A program made the position numbers and the translations under genes. Of a stretch of 17,374 bases of DNA, positions 1-6,880 are shown in pieces. Each line of letters opens with the position of its first letter. The first letter of the stretch is position 1. This stretch comes from an uncultured Blautia sp. (GTDB taxonomy: Bacteria > Bacillota > Clostridia > Lachnospirales > Lachnospiraceae): NCBI GenBank assembly GCA_934409175.1, contig CAKRVX010000039.1, forward strand, positions 1 to 17,374. The letters run 5' to 3'. The notes beneath the pieces were generated by a model that searched no databases, was not told the origin of the DNA, and saw nothing but the letters and a program-made list of their open reading frames with translations.

Positions 1-64
1 AAGAATTTTCGAGAATCGTATGTGTTTCACTGTTTAGTTATCAAGGTTGTCTGTCTTGCGACAG
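1..64 (-). other. Probable rRNA operon leader (5' part)
   Basis: Reading the minus strand out of the left edge, this is the transcribed stretch just after three strong tandem promoters. It begins with a small hairpin, CTGTC-GCAA-GACAG (64 to 51), whose loop is a GNRA tetraloop, and continues with CCTTGATAACTAAACAGTG. Motifs of the type ACCTTGAtAACTrAACAGTG are familiar from leaders and spacers of clostridial rRNA operons, where they belong to the processing/antitermination region. The rRNA genes lie beyond the edge, so the assignment rests on promoter style and this motif. A tRNA or other stable-RNA operon would look similar. Confidence 0.55.
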
Positions 65-71
65 CTTGTTT

Positions 72-100
72 ATTTTAACTCATCTCTTTTTATTTGTCAA
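72..100 (-). promoter_or_regulatory. Sigma-A promoter P1 of tandem rRNA-type array
   Basis: On the minus strand, -35 TTGACA (100-95) and -10 TAAAAT (77-72) are separated by exactly 17 bp. Upstream of the -35 are two A6 tracts about 10 bp apart (about 101-122), like an UP element. The sequence just after the -10, AAACAAGCTGTC, is repeated after P2, so the two promoters appear to be duplicates. Confidence 0.85.
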
Positions 101-163
101 GTACTTTTTTCAACTTTTTTCAAATTCTTTTTTGATGAGTTACTGTTCGTTGACAGCTTGTTT

Positions 164-192
164 ACTTTATCATAAGTACAAATCTTTGTCAA
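164..192 (-). promoter_or_regulatory. Sigma-A promoter P2 of tandem rRNA-type array
   Basis: On the minus strand, -35 TTGACA (192-187) and -10 TAAAGT (169-164) are 17 bp apart, preceded by A-tracts at about 193-215. The downstream AAACAAGCTGTC repeats that after P1 (a 13-bp direct repeat, 60-72 and 152-164). P2 lies about 90 bp upstream of P1. Confidence 0.82.
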
Positions 193-243
193 GAACTTTT
201 TTATTTTTTTTAACTCTTTTATCAATTTCCGATCAAAGTGTCC

Positions 244-274
244 AAAAAAAATCCGCCTCATTCAGAAGCGGATT
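244..274 (-). terminator. Intrinsic terminator of the cvpA transcript
   Basis: On the minus strand the perfect inverted repeat AATCCGC (274-268) / GCGGATT (256-250) has an 11-nt loop and is followed by a T run to 244. It is the first terminator after the cvpA stop at 376 and separates the envelope genes from promoters P2 and P1. Confidence 0.75.
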
Positions 275-275
275 A

Positions 276-304
276 ATCATATCATTGTTTTTTCTCTGCG
301 TCAA
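276..304 (-). promoter_or_regulatory. Sigma-A promoter P3, outermost of tandem array
   Basis: On the minus strand, -35 TTGACG (304-299) and -10 TATGAT (281-276) are 17 bp apart, with phased A6-A7 tracts upstream (about 305-330). It shares the extended -35 context AAAAAAGTACTTGAC with P1. The predicted start is near 269, inside the 5' arm of the terminator at 244-274, so its transcript should not fold that terminator. Confidence 0.75.
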
Positions 305-375
305 GTACTTTTTTACATTTTTTTACATTTTTATTTATGATCCCTTTGTTTTCACCATAATATTCTGTATCATTT

Positions 376-1086
376 TCATGCAGTATAAAATACATTCATA
401 AAGAAGTCTATCAGTATGTCTTTATTATACAGATAGTTCAATACATAATCCTTTTTGATCAGTGCGAGTCCCTGTTCACCTACACTTGTATTGCACAGCA
501 CCGTCAGCACAAGAAAAAGGATCCACAATATCAGCACATATTTCGCAGCTCCAAAAAATGCACCAGCCAGACGATTAACCCCACTGATCACAGGTAATCT
601 AGAGATCAGATTCAACATCCAGGTAATACATCGTATCAGGAGAGTTGCCAGAACAAACGAAATCATAAAGGAAATCCCATTTACTACTGTTCGTGCCAGA
701 TATTGCGCAATATAGTCTGAAAATGTAGTTACTGCCAGATATTGATATACTTCCGCTGTGTTATTATTCAGCAGACCATTTGTCAACAGCTGAGGTAACT
801 CCATATTGTTAATTATGTTGTTCTGATTTTCCCCTGATACGGTAGATACTTCCCCACTTTTTTCTTCCACAAAATTTCTGCAGTTATCCTGCACATTCCT
901 GTATATAGATGTATTTTCACAGATATATTCATTTACATATGGATTAATGAACCAAACTACACCCATAGAGAAAAATACCAGAAACAACGAGACTACTTCT
1001 CTGATAAGTCCCCGTCTGTAACTATGCCAGCAGGAAAAAGCAAGACCAGCCGCTGCCAAAATGCCGAGCCATGTCAAGGTCATCAT
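376..1086 (-). CDS. CvpA family membrane protein
   Basis: A 236-residue membrane protein of the CvpA (colicin V production) family. The N-terminus has a hydrophobic helix, the family-typical loop YRRGLIREVVSL (about residues 23-34) and a second helix to about 46. A polar, probably external stretch follows (about 47-125), then two more helices (about 134-160 and 176-198), matching the family's four-helix plan. CvpA proteins are linked to envelope stress and daughter-cell separation in other bacteria; no biochemical activity can be read from the sequence. Two ATGs are adjacent (1086 and 1083). The AGGAGGAG site overlaps the upstream gene's TAG stop and spaces better to the second one, so 235 residues is equally likely. 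It lies 7 bp after the DUF5711-like gene, in the same operon, and ends at the 244-274 terminator. Confidence 0.8.
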   Translation of the reverse strand: MMTLTWLGILAAAGLAFSCWHSYRRGLIREVVSLFLVFFSMGVVWFINPYVNEYICENTSIYRNVQDNCRNFVEEKSGEVSTVSGENQNNIINNMELPQLLTNGLLNNNTAEVYQYLAVTTFSDYIAQYLARTVVNGISFMISFVLATLLIRCITWMLNLISRLPVISGVNRLAGAFFGAAKYVLILWILFLVLTVLCNTSVGEQGLALIKKDYVLNYLYNKDILIDFFMNVFYTA

Positions 1087-1093
1087 GCTCCTC

Positions 1094-2344
1094 CTAACTA
1101 AGCTTAATCACATCTACGCCACTATCCAGTACAAGAAGATATCTATTCCACCCGATCTTAAAGAAATCTTTGATAGTTCCATCCACAGAGCCAGCATATT
1201 TCTGGACACCCCGGCTGTTTATCATACACATCTGGGAGCTGTTATACATAAGAATATTTCCACCGCTCAGTTTAATAGTTGTATAAGGCACATTAAAATC
1301 CTGTTTAAATTTCAGTTTTCCCTCTGTGGTATACACTTCCATTGTATACTGTTTATCTTTGCTGTCATTTTTAAATACGAGCCCAATCATATCATTGTCA
1401 TAAAACGTGCTGACAATCTCCTTATCTACCTCTACTGTTTTTACTTCCTTGGGAATCTGACTGCCCTGATACAATGTAAATCCATTGTCTTTCAAGGCTA
1501 CTGAACGATTATCATCGAGATACTGAACCTGCGGTACTACTACGCCCTCATATTTATATCCACTGACAATCCTGTCATCTTCATTCTGCCCCACATCTCC
1601 GAAATTATAAAAAGCTACATAACTGGTTGTATCGCTTCCATCTACAAACTGATAAGTGACCATCATTACTACTCCATCATCCGAAAGAGCTACATCCATC
1701 GGATAACCCGGATCATCTACTTTTGTCTGATTTTCTGCAATCAGACTTCCATCAGTGCTGTAAAAATCAATCCAGGTATCGTCTCCCCCATCCAGAATAG
1801 CAGCTACCACGCCGCTTTTTGACACTTTTGCTTTCACAATGCTGTATGAAGTCGTAACACTTCCCGTTTTTCCGGATTTGTCGTAAATTTCCAGTGCCGT
1901 TCCATCCTTATCCGCAACTACTGCACGGGTTCCATTTACATCAGCTATAGGATTCTGCATCTGATAGCTTTCACTCCAGATCGTACTCATATTATCCGAA
2001 ACCAGTGAAATCCCGTCCGGACTGTAACGCAAAATGTCTCCATCCATTTCCAGATAGCTGGTAGAAACTACATCCTCCTGTTCACTCGACTGCACAATCT
2101 TGTAATTGTGATAACTTCTTTTCTCCATATAAAAAACAATTCCCGTAACAGCCGCTACCAAAACGACTGCCGTGATTACTGTTTTTTTTATTGCGCTTCT
2201 TTTATGTCTGGAAAGCCTGATTTCATAGGCATCCTGCAGATTTTCAGGCGAAGACATGCCTTGGATTCTGGCAAGTCTGGCTTTTTCCGCAACAAGTTTC
2301 TTCTTTTTATACTTCTTCATTAATTTTTTTAATGTATTTGCCAT
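1094..2344 (-). CDS. DUF5711-like membrane-anchored beta-propeller protein
   Basis: A 416-residue protein with a very basic cytoplasmic N-terminus (MANTLKKLMKKYKKKK), one transmembrane helix (about 54-73) and a long external domain. The external part has recurring short beta-strand segments such as LRYSPDGISLVSD, AVVADKDGTALEIYD, VAAILDGG and DVALSDDGVVMMVTY, which suggest a WD40-like propeller. I match it from memory to the clostridial DUF5711 family, which has no known function. No catalytic motif is evident. The start ATG has an AAGGA site 6-7 bp upstream. The gene precedes cvpA by 7 bp, and the shared ribosome binding site and stop suggest coupled translation. An extended -10 promoter lies just upstream (2408-2416). 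Confidence 0.7.
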   Translation of the reverse strand: MANTLKKLMKKYKKKKLVAEKARLARIQGMSSPENLQDAYEIRLSRHKRSAIKKTVITAVVLVAAVTGIVFYMEKRSYHNYKIVQSSEQEDVVSTSYLEMDGDILRYSPDGISLVSDNMSTIWSESYQMQNPIADVNGTRAVVADKDGTALEIYDKSGKTGSVTTSYSIVKAKVSKSGVVAAILDGGDDTWIDFYSTDGSLIAENQTKVDDPGYPMDVALSDDGVVMMVTYQFVDGSDTTSYVAFYNFGDVGQNEDDRIVSGYKYEGVVVPQVQYLDDNRSVALKDNGFTLYQGSQIPKEVKTVEVDKEIVSTFYDNDMIGLVFKNDSKDKQYTMEVYTTEGKLKFKQDFNVPYTTIKLSGGNILMYNSSQMCMINSRGVQKYAGSVDGTIKDFFKIGWNRYLLVLDSGVDVIKLS

Positions 2345-2367
2345 TTTTCATCCTTACCTTAATTACC

Positions 2368-2388
2368 ATCCGGAGCCCAATACCGGAT
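2368..2388. repeat. Inverted repeat in leader of the DUF5711-like gene
   Basis: ATCCGG (2368-2373) and CCGGAT (2383-2388) form perfect 6-bp arms around 9 bp, between the extended -10 promoter and the start codon. There is no T run on either strand, so it is a leader hairpin or a protein site rather than a terminator. Confidence 0.4.
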
Positions 2389-2407
2389 ATTGCTCATTTT
2401 TCTGTAC

Positions 2408-2416
2408 ATTATAGCA
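2408..2416 (-). promoter_or_regulatory. Extended -10 promoter for DUF5711-like/cvpA genes
   Basis: On the minus strand TGCTATAAT is an exact extended -10 element (TGnTATAAT). The best upstream -35 candidate is only TTGTAC, overlapping the last codons of the LysM gene at 18 bp, which fits an extended -10 promoter. It lies in the 79-bp gap between the two genes. Confidence 0.55.
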
Positions 2417-2423
2417 CATTTTT

Positions 2424-3674
2424 CTAAGGTAGTACAATCACTTGTCCAGGATAAATAATTTCGTCTGCATTCATATTATTCAACTCACATATTTGCTTTA
2501 TTTCTTCCGAACTTCCATATTTGTTCATACAAATCTGAAAAAGAGTATCACCTGGTTGTATTACATAAGTTTCATGTACTGTTCCAGAAGCTGCTTTTTC
2601 ATTCTCCTCCCGTGCTGCCTCCCTTACTCTTTTTTGAGCCTTTCTCTCGTCTGCTTCCTCCTTATATATCTGCTCAGATTCCGTTGACTGTCCTTTTATA
2701 TCAGGGATCTGTTCCGTTTTATCTGACGCTACAGTTGTTTTCGTCTGGCCTGAGGTGCTTTTTTGCACAGTTTTCTTTTTCTGCTTTACAATTGCTCCTG
2801 TGGCCACAGGCGTTTTTACAGGCGTATCAGTGACCTCTTCCACTATCATCGATGATTTTTTTTCACTTCTGTCCCTAACCTCATTCAAATCCTGATAATT
2901 TCTGTAAAAATTCACTCCTACCGTAAGAACTGCAATAGCCAGACATGCTGTGAGCCCATAAGAAAAAACAGAAGGAGTAATATTCTCCTTCTTCCCGTCT
3001 TTTTTATCCGTAATAATTTTTCTGAAATCTTTCACTGCTTTATCTTCATATCTTTCTGTTATTTCAGGCTGAAGTTCTTTATTCTTTTCCATCATATAAT
3101 TCTGCATACATGGATTTTTTTCATAATAAAGATAATAGCCTTCCAAACGTACCATTTCATTATTTTCATAGTGAAAAAAAGCATCTTCATGCTCCTGAGG
3201 TTCCATTAACATTAATACTTTTTCACCGCCAAAATATTTCAGATGTACTTTTGTCAGAAGTTCTGTCACCTCCAGCACAAGCTGGGGATCAGTAAAAAAC
3301 CATCCTACCGTCTCCTGATGTTCAAAATATTCTTTTTGTATCTGTTGAATCCTGTCCCATACATCATCCGAAAAGTCTATATGATCCTGCGCAGCCTCCA
3401 TATTTTCCACCATTATAGCGCCTTTAATAAAAATATATACCGTTCCACTTTTCCATTTTGTCTCCCCTGTAAATACAGCAACTTTTGCTGTCTGTCCTTC
3501 CGTCCTTTCCCCTGCTCTTGCCAGCCTTACCAGAAATGTATATACATAGTCCTCCATGTAAATTTTACAGTCGTCTCTGACCAGACCAATCTGCCGTATA
3601 TTTCTGGGTAGCCCAAATGTCCCTTCACTGTCCTGTGTTTCCTGATTCTCCTCCTTATAAATGACTTCTATCAT
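2424..3674 (-). CDS. LysM protein with cytoplasmic MPN-like N-terminal domain
   Basis: About 416 residues from the ATG at 3674. AGGGGTG lies 7 bp before this ATG, whereas the in-frame TTG at 3680 is too close to it. Numbering below is from the TTG; subtract 2 for the ATG start. Order: a soluble N-terminal domain (about 20-200), a linker, one transmembrane helix (about 237-257), a Lys/Thr/Ser/Glu-rich stalk (about 265-365), and a C-terminal LysM domain (about 371-418: YVIQPGDTLFQIC ... YPGQVIVLP), which in this family binds peptidoglycan glycan chains. The topology implies a cytoplasmic N-terminus and a LysM domain outside. The N-terminal domain follows the MPN/JAMM pattern: VAVFTGET, then VGWFFTDP where active members have GWYHSHP, then GYYLYYEKNP. 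The metal-binding His-x-His is absent, so it should be non-catalytic. It is the first gene of the envelope cluster; I found no convincing promoter. Confidence 0.8.
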   Translation of the reverse strand: MIEVIYKEENQETQDSEGTFGLPRNIRQIGLVRDDCKIYMEDYVYTFLVRLARAGERTEGQTAKVAVFTGETKWKSGTVYIFIKGAIMVENMEAAQDHIDFSDDVWDRIQQIQKEYFEHQETVGWFFTDPQLVLEVTELLTKVHLKYFGGEKVLMLMEPQEHEDAFFHYENNEMVRLEGYYLYYEKNPCMQNYMMEKNKELQPEITERYEDKAVKDFRKIITDKKDGKKENITPSVFSYGLTACLAIAVLTVGVNFYRNYQDLNEVRDRSEKKSSMIVEEVTDTPVKTPVATGAIVKQKKKTVQKSTSGQTKTTVASDKTEQIPDIKGQSTESEQIYKEEADERKAQKRVREAAREENEKAASGTVHETYVIQPGDTLFQICMNKYGSSEEIKQICELNNMNADEIIYPGQVIVLP

Positions 3675-3754
3675 GTCCAATCACCCCTTCGGCTATCAGA
3701 ATATCACAGTTAAAATGCAGAATTTAGCACTTTGTAAGAGCGGTTTACCAGAAT

Positions 3755-3783
3755 TTGGCGACATATTTTGCGCTATGCATAAT
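3755..3783 (+). promoter_or_regulatory. Putative promoter of yyaC
   Basis: TTGGCG (3755-3760) and CATAAT (3778-3783) are 17 bp apart, about 55 bp before the yyaC start. It reads as a moderate sigma-A promoter. A sporulation sigma factor would be expected for this gene, but I do not see a clean sigma-E or sigma-G consensus. Confidence 0.4.
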
Positions 3784-3835
3784 TTATCTTTGTATGGGAT
3801 ATGATAAATCAAACAAATCTCTGGAGGATTTTTCC

Positions 3836-4381
3836 ATGGTATTTTATGTAAACTCGCAAGAAAACAACTCCTCGCAGGAAATTGCTTTCTTTTTAAAAAA
3901 ATGTATTCATCATCATCCGGATCCCTGGTCAGAACTCGTATTTCTGTGCATTGGAAGTGACCGTGTAACAGGCGATTGCCTCGGGCCTTATATCGGTCAG
4001 CAGCTCAGCAGACTTAACATGCCCGGAGCCTCCGTCTACGGCACACTTCAGGAACCTGTTCACGCCTTGAATCTGGAGAAAGTCTCCCGCATGATTCACG
4101 CGATACATCCCCGTGCACTGGTGATCGCCATTGACGCCTCTCTTGGTCAAAAAAAGCACCTGGGATATGTGACCATCGCAGATGGTGCGCTATATCCAGG
4201 TGCCGGAGTTCAAAAGGAGCTTCCTCCTGTCGGTGATATCCATATTACAGGAATCGTAAACATTGCAGGGGTGCTGGAACAATTAACCCTTCAAACAACC
4301 CGTCTGTCTACGGTGATTTCCCTGGCAGATACCATCACACAGGGAATCTTGAATTATACAAATTCTTTAATCTGTTTGTAG
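3836..4381 (+). CDS. yyaC: YyaC family sporulation protein (GPR-related, DUF1256)
   Basis: A 181-residue member of the YyaC/DUF1256 family, related to the germination protease GPR that degrades small acid-soluble spore proteins. Diagnostic segments are CIGSDRVTGDCLGP (about 37-50), AIDASLG (about 97-103) and DIHITGIVNIAGVLEQL toward the C-terminus. They correspond to the Asp-bearing loops of the GPR fold. In B. subtilis yyaC is expressed in sporulation, but its substrate is not established. The ATG at 3836 has GGAGG 8-9 bp upstream. The reading frame stays open back to a TTG at 3755, but that TTG lies in the -35 of the putative promoter. The gene is divergent from the LysM gene and its 3' end overlaps the transketolase gene by 28 bp, tail to tail. 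Confidence 0.85.
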   Translation: MVFYVNSQENNSSQEIAFFLKKCIHHHPDPWSELVFLCIGSDRVTGDCLGPYIGQQLSRLNMPGASVYGTLQEPVHALNLEKVSRMIHAIHPRALVIAIDASLGQKKHLGYVTIADGALYPGAGVQKELPPVGDIHITGIVNIAGVLEQLTLQTTRLSTVISLADTITQGILNYTNSLICL

Positions 4382-5292
4382 ATGCCTTCTGCATCAAGTC
4401 CGTATTTCTCAAGAAGAGCTACAGCAGGGCCTGATTCGCCGAATACGTCATTTACACCGATACGTTTTACAGGTACAGGTGCTTTCTCAGACAGGCATTC
4501 GCATACAGCGCCGCCGAGTCCGCCAATTACAGAATGTTCCTCTACAGTTACAACTTTGCCTGTTTCTTTGGCTGCTGCAACTACAAGCTCTTCATCCAGA
4601 GGTTTAATTGTGTGAATGTTGATCACTTTTGCATCTACACCGTCTGCTGCAAGCTTCTCTGCTGCTTCAAGAGCAGGAGCTACACAAAGACCGTTTGCAA
4701 TAATCGTAAGATCCTTTCCTTCACGAAGGACGATACCTTTTCCTAATTCAAATTTATAATCTGGTCTGTCATTGATCACAGGAGTTGCCAGACGACCAAA
4801 TCTCATATATACAGGACCTACATGCTCATAAGCTGCTTCTACCATAGCTTTTGCTTCGATATCATCAGAAGGGCACGCAACAACCATTCCCGGAATCACT
4901 CTCATAAGTGCAAAATCTTCGCAGCACTGATGGGTAGCACCATCTTCGCCTACAGAGATTCCGCCATGGGTAGCACCGATCTTTACATTAATCTTCGGAT
5001 ATGCAATAGAGTTACGAACCTGCTCGAAAGCACGCCCTGCTGCAAACATTGCAAATGTACTGGCAAAAGGAACTTTTCCTGTTGTAGCCAAGCCTGCAGC
5101 AATTCCCATCATGTTACACTCGGCAATACCACAGTCAATATGACGTTCCGGAAATTCTTTTTTGAAAACGCCTGTCTGAGTAGCTGCAGCAAGGTCAGCG
5201 TCCAGAACAACCAGATTCTCATGTTTTTTACCTAATTCAACCAGTGCAGCACCATAGCTTGCTCTTGTTGCGATTTTCTTTACTTCTGACAT
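4354..5292 (-). CDS. Transketolase, C-terminal subunit
   Basis: A 312-residue polypeptide covering the pyrimidine-binding and C-terminal domains of transketolase. It pairs with the N-terminal subunit just upstream to form one active enzyme, which moves two-carbon ketol units between sugar phosphates in the non-oxidative pentose phosphate pathway. The catalytic glutamate that activates thiamine diphosphate is E58, in IDCGIAECNMMGIAAGL. The phosphate-binding region GATHGGISVGEDGATHQCCED (about 107-127) and the late segment HTIKPLDEE are also typical. It overlaps the N-terminal subunit gene by 13 bp (5280-5292), so translation is probably coupled. The same layout occurs in 1-deoxyxylulose-5-phosphate synthase relatives, but the split form and the transaldolase neighbour favour transketolase. 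Confidence 0.93.
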   Translation of the reverse strand: MSEVKKIATRASYGAALVELGKKHENLVVLDADLAAATQTGVFKKEFPERHIDCGIAECNMMGIAAGLATTGKVPFASTFAMFAAGRAFEQVRNSIAYPKINVKIGATHGGISVGEDGATHQCCEDFALMRVIPGMVVACPSDDIEAKAMVEAAYEHVGPVYMRFGRLATPVINDRPDYKFELGKGIVLREGKDLTIIANGLCVAPALEAAEKLAADGVDAKVINIHTIKPLDEELVVAAAKETGKVVTVEEHSVIGGLGGAVCECLSEKAPVPVKRIGVNDVFGESGPAVALLEKYGLDAEGIYKQIKEFV

Positions 5293-6119
5293 AATGCTTC
5301 ACCTACCTTTTCTAAGTCTGCCATTGCCTGTGCATACTGCTCATCATTCGGAGCTTTGCCATGCCATCCAACCTGGTTTTCCATGAAAGAAACGCCTTTT
5401 CCTTTTACAGTTTTCATAATGATAGCTGTAGGCATTCCCTTGGTAGCCTTCGCTTCATCAAAAGCAGCTTTCAACTGGTCCATATCATTTCCGTCAGCGA
5501 CATTGATCACATGGAAGTTAAATGCCTCAAATTTCTTATCAATCGGATATGGTGAACATACCTCATCAACTTTACCGTCAATCTGAAGTCCGTTATTATC
5601 TACGATTACTACAAGATTATCCAGTTTTCTGAAACCTGCGAACATGGCAGCTTCCCAGACCTGACCTTCCTGAATTTCGCCGTCACCTAATAAGGTATAT
5701 ACACGATAACTCTCGTTGCTTAATTTTGCAGAAAGCGCCATGCCTACTGCTGCTGAAATTCCCTGTCCAAGAGAACCACTGGACATATCAACACCCGGGA
5801 TATGTTTCATATCCGGATGTCCCTGTAAATAAGATCCCAGATGACGAAGAGTCTTCAGGTCTTCTTTCGGGAAAAATCCTCTTTCTGCAAGTGCAGAATA
5901 ATAACCTGGTGCTGTATGACCTTTGGAAAGTACAAAACGGTCACGATCAGCTTTCTTAGGATCCTTAGGATCAATATTTAATTCTTCGAAATATAAATAA
6001 GTGAATACATCTGCTGCTGACAGGGATCCGCCCGGATGTCCTGCTTTTGCAGCATGTACTGCTGTTACGATGTCTTTACGGACTTCGTTTGCAATTTTCT
6101 GAAGTTCTAATTTTTCCAT
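5280..6119 (-). CDS. Transketolase, N-terminal subunit
   Basis: A 279-residue subunit carrying the thiamine diphosphate pyrophosphate-binding domain. The ThDP motif begins with GDGEIQEG (145-152) and ends with DNNGLQ (174-179), about the usual 30 residues later. AGHPGGSLSAADV (26-38) with H28, and SKGH (65-68), supply the conserved histidines around the cofactor and substrate. A single-chain transketolase has about 660 residues, so this and the next gene (312 residues) together make up the full enzyme. The ribosome binding site AAGGAG lies about 11 bp before the ATG, slightly long. It follows the transaldolase gene by 15 bp and overlaps the C-terminal subunit gene by 13 bp. Confidence 0.94.
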   Translation of the reverse strand: MEKLELQKIANEVRKDIVTAVHAAKAGHPGGSLSAADVFTYLYFEELNIDPKDPKKADRDRFVLSKGHTAPGYYSALAERGFFPKEDLKTLRHLGSYLQGHPDMKHIPGVDMSSGSLGQGISAAVGMALSAKLSNESYRVYTLLGDGEIQEGQVWEAAMFAGFRKLDNLVVIVDNNGLQIDGKVDEVCSPYPIDKKFEAFNFHVINVADGNDMDQLKAAFDEAKATKGMPTAIIMKTVKGKGVSFMENQVGWHGKAPNDEQYAQAMADLEKVGEALCQK

Positions 6120-6134
6120 TATGGTAAATTCTCC

Positions 6135-6788
6135 TTATTCGCCGAATACTGCTTTATAATCTTTCTGGAATTTCTCAATACCTGCATCTGTCAGAGGATG
6201 TTTCGTCATCTGCACGATTACGCTGTACGGAACAGTTGCGATGTCAGCACCTGCAAGTGCGCAGTCTGTTACATGGATTGGATTTCTTACGCTTGCTGCG
6301 ATGATCTCTGTCTCAATTCCTGCTACTTCAAAGATCTCAGCGATCTCACGGATCAGGTCAACGCCTCTTGTAGAAATATCATCAAGTCTTCCAAGGAATG
6401 GAGAAACATATGTTGCACCAGCTCTTGCAGCAAGAAGTGCCTGGTTAGCTGTGAAGATCAGAGTAACATTTGTTTTGATTCCTTCTGCATGAAGAACTTT
6501 AACTGCTTTCAAACCTTCTACTGTCATAGGAATCTTAACAACCATGTTTGGATGGATTGCTGCAATCTCACGGCCTTCTTTGATCATGCCTTCAGCATCT
6601 GTTGTTGTAGCTTTCACTTCACCGCTGATCGGTCCGTCTACGATAGATGTAATCTCTTTGATCACTTCGTTAAAGTCTCTTCCTTCTTTTGCGATAAGAG
6701 ATGGATTGGTAGTAACACCACAGATTACACCCATATCATTAGCTGCTTTAATGTCTTCTACTTTCGCTGTGTCAATAAAAAATTTCAT
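6135..6788 (-). CDS. Transaldolase, short FSA/TalC-type
   Basis: A 217-residue single-domain transaldolase of the fructose-6-phosphate aldolase/TalC type, half to two-thirds the length of classical transaldolases. The Schiff-base lysine is K85 in VVKIPMT. Other family signatures are the N-terminal [19 protein letters not shown] (24-37), [20 protein letters not shown] (about 105-124), [11 protein letters not shown] and AASVRNP. With the two transketolase genes it forms a complete non-oxidative pentose phosphate module that links sedoheptulose-7-phosphate and fructose-6-phosphate. The sequence alone does not distinguish transaldolase from fructose-6-phosphate aldolase activity, but the context favours transaldolase. 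It is the first gene of the operon, with AGGAGGG 9 bp before the ATG and a consensus promoter about 60-80 bp upstream. Confidence 0.93.
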   Translation of the reverse strand: MKFFIDTAKVEDIKAANDMGVICGVTTNPSLIAKEGRDFNEVIKEITSIVDGPISGEVKATTTDAEGMIKEGREIAAIHPNMVVKIPMTVEGLKAVKVLHAEGIKTNVTLIFTANQALLAARAGATYVSPFLGRLDDISTRGVDLIREIAEIFEVAGIETEIIAASVRNPIHVTDCALAGADIATVPYSVIVQMTKHPLTDAGIEKFQKDYKAVFGE

Positions 6789-6831
6789 GATTACAAACCC
6801 TCCTGTTTTTGCTCATTACAAGCCTTCCTTC

Positions 6832-6856
6832 GTTTGATAATCTCATTATATCAAAC
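6832..6856. promoter_or_regulatory. Candidate operator over the tal operon -10
   Basis: A 25-bp inverted repeat with perfect 8-bp arms, GTTTGATA (6832-6839) and TATCAAAC (6849-6856), spans the -10 hexamer and the predicted start site. A repressor bound here would block initiation. It lacks the central CG typical of LacI-family operators, so the binding protein is unknown. Confidence 0.4.
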
Positions 6857-6872
6857 TTCACGGGCAGGTCAA
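6845..6872 (-). promoter_or_regulatory. Promoter of the transaldolase/transketolase operon
   Basis: On the minus strand TTGACC (6872-6867) and a perfect TATAAT (6850-6845) are 16 bp apart, 57 bp before the transaldolase ATG. It shares the upstream context GTACTTGAC with the rRNA-type and dnaX promoters. Confidence 0.8.
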
Positions 6873-6880
6873 GTACATGA

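Noticed and set aside
66..401. Open frame of 111 codons on the plus strand at the left end
   Set aside because: It is a Phe/Leu/Ser-rich translation of T-rich promoter DNA, has no ribosome binding site and overlaps three promoters and a terminator.
3675..3680. TTG start for the LysM protein at 3680
   Set aside because: It abuts the ribosome binding site; the ATG at 3674 has correct spacing.
3755..3835. Longer yyaC reading frame from TTG at 3755
   Set aside because: The TTG is the -35 of the putative promoter, and the ATG at 3836 has a proper GGAGG and gives a family-like N-terminus.
4381..4395. GATGC/GCATC hairpin after the yyaC stop as its terminator
   Set aside because: The stem is only 5 bp, lies in transketolase coding sequence and is followed by no T run.
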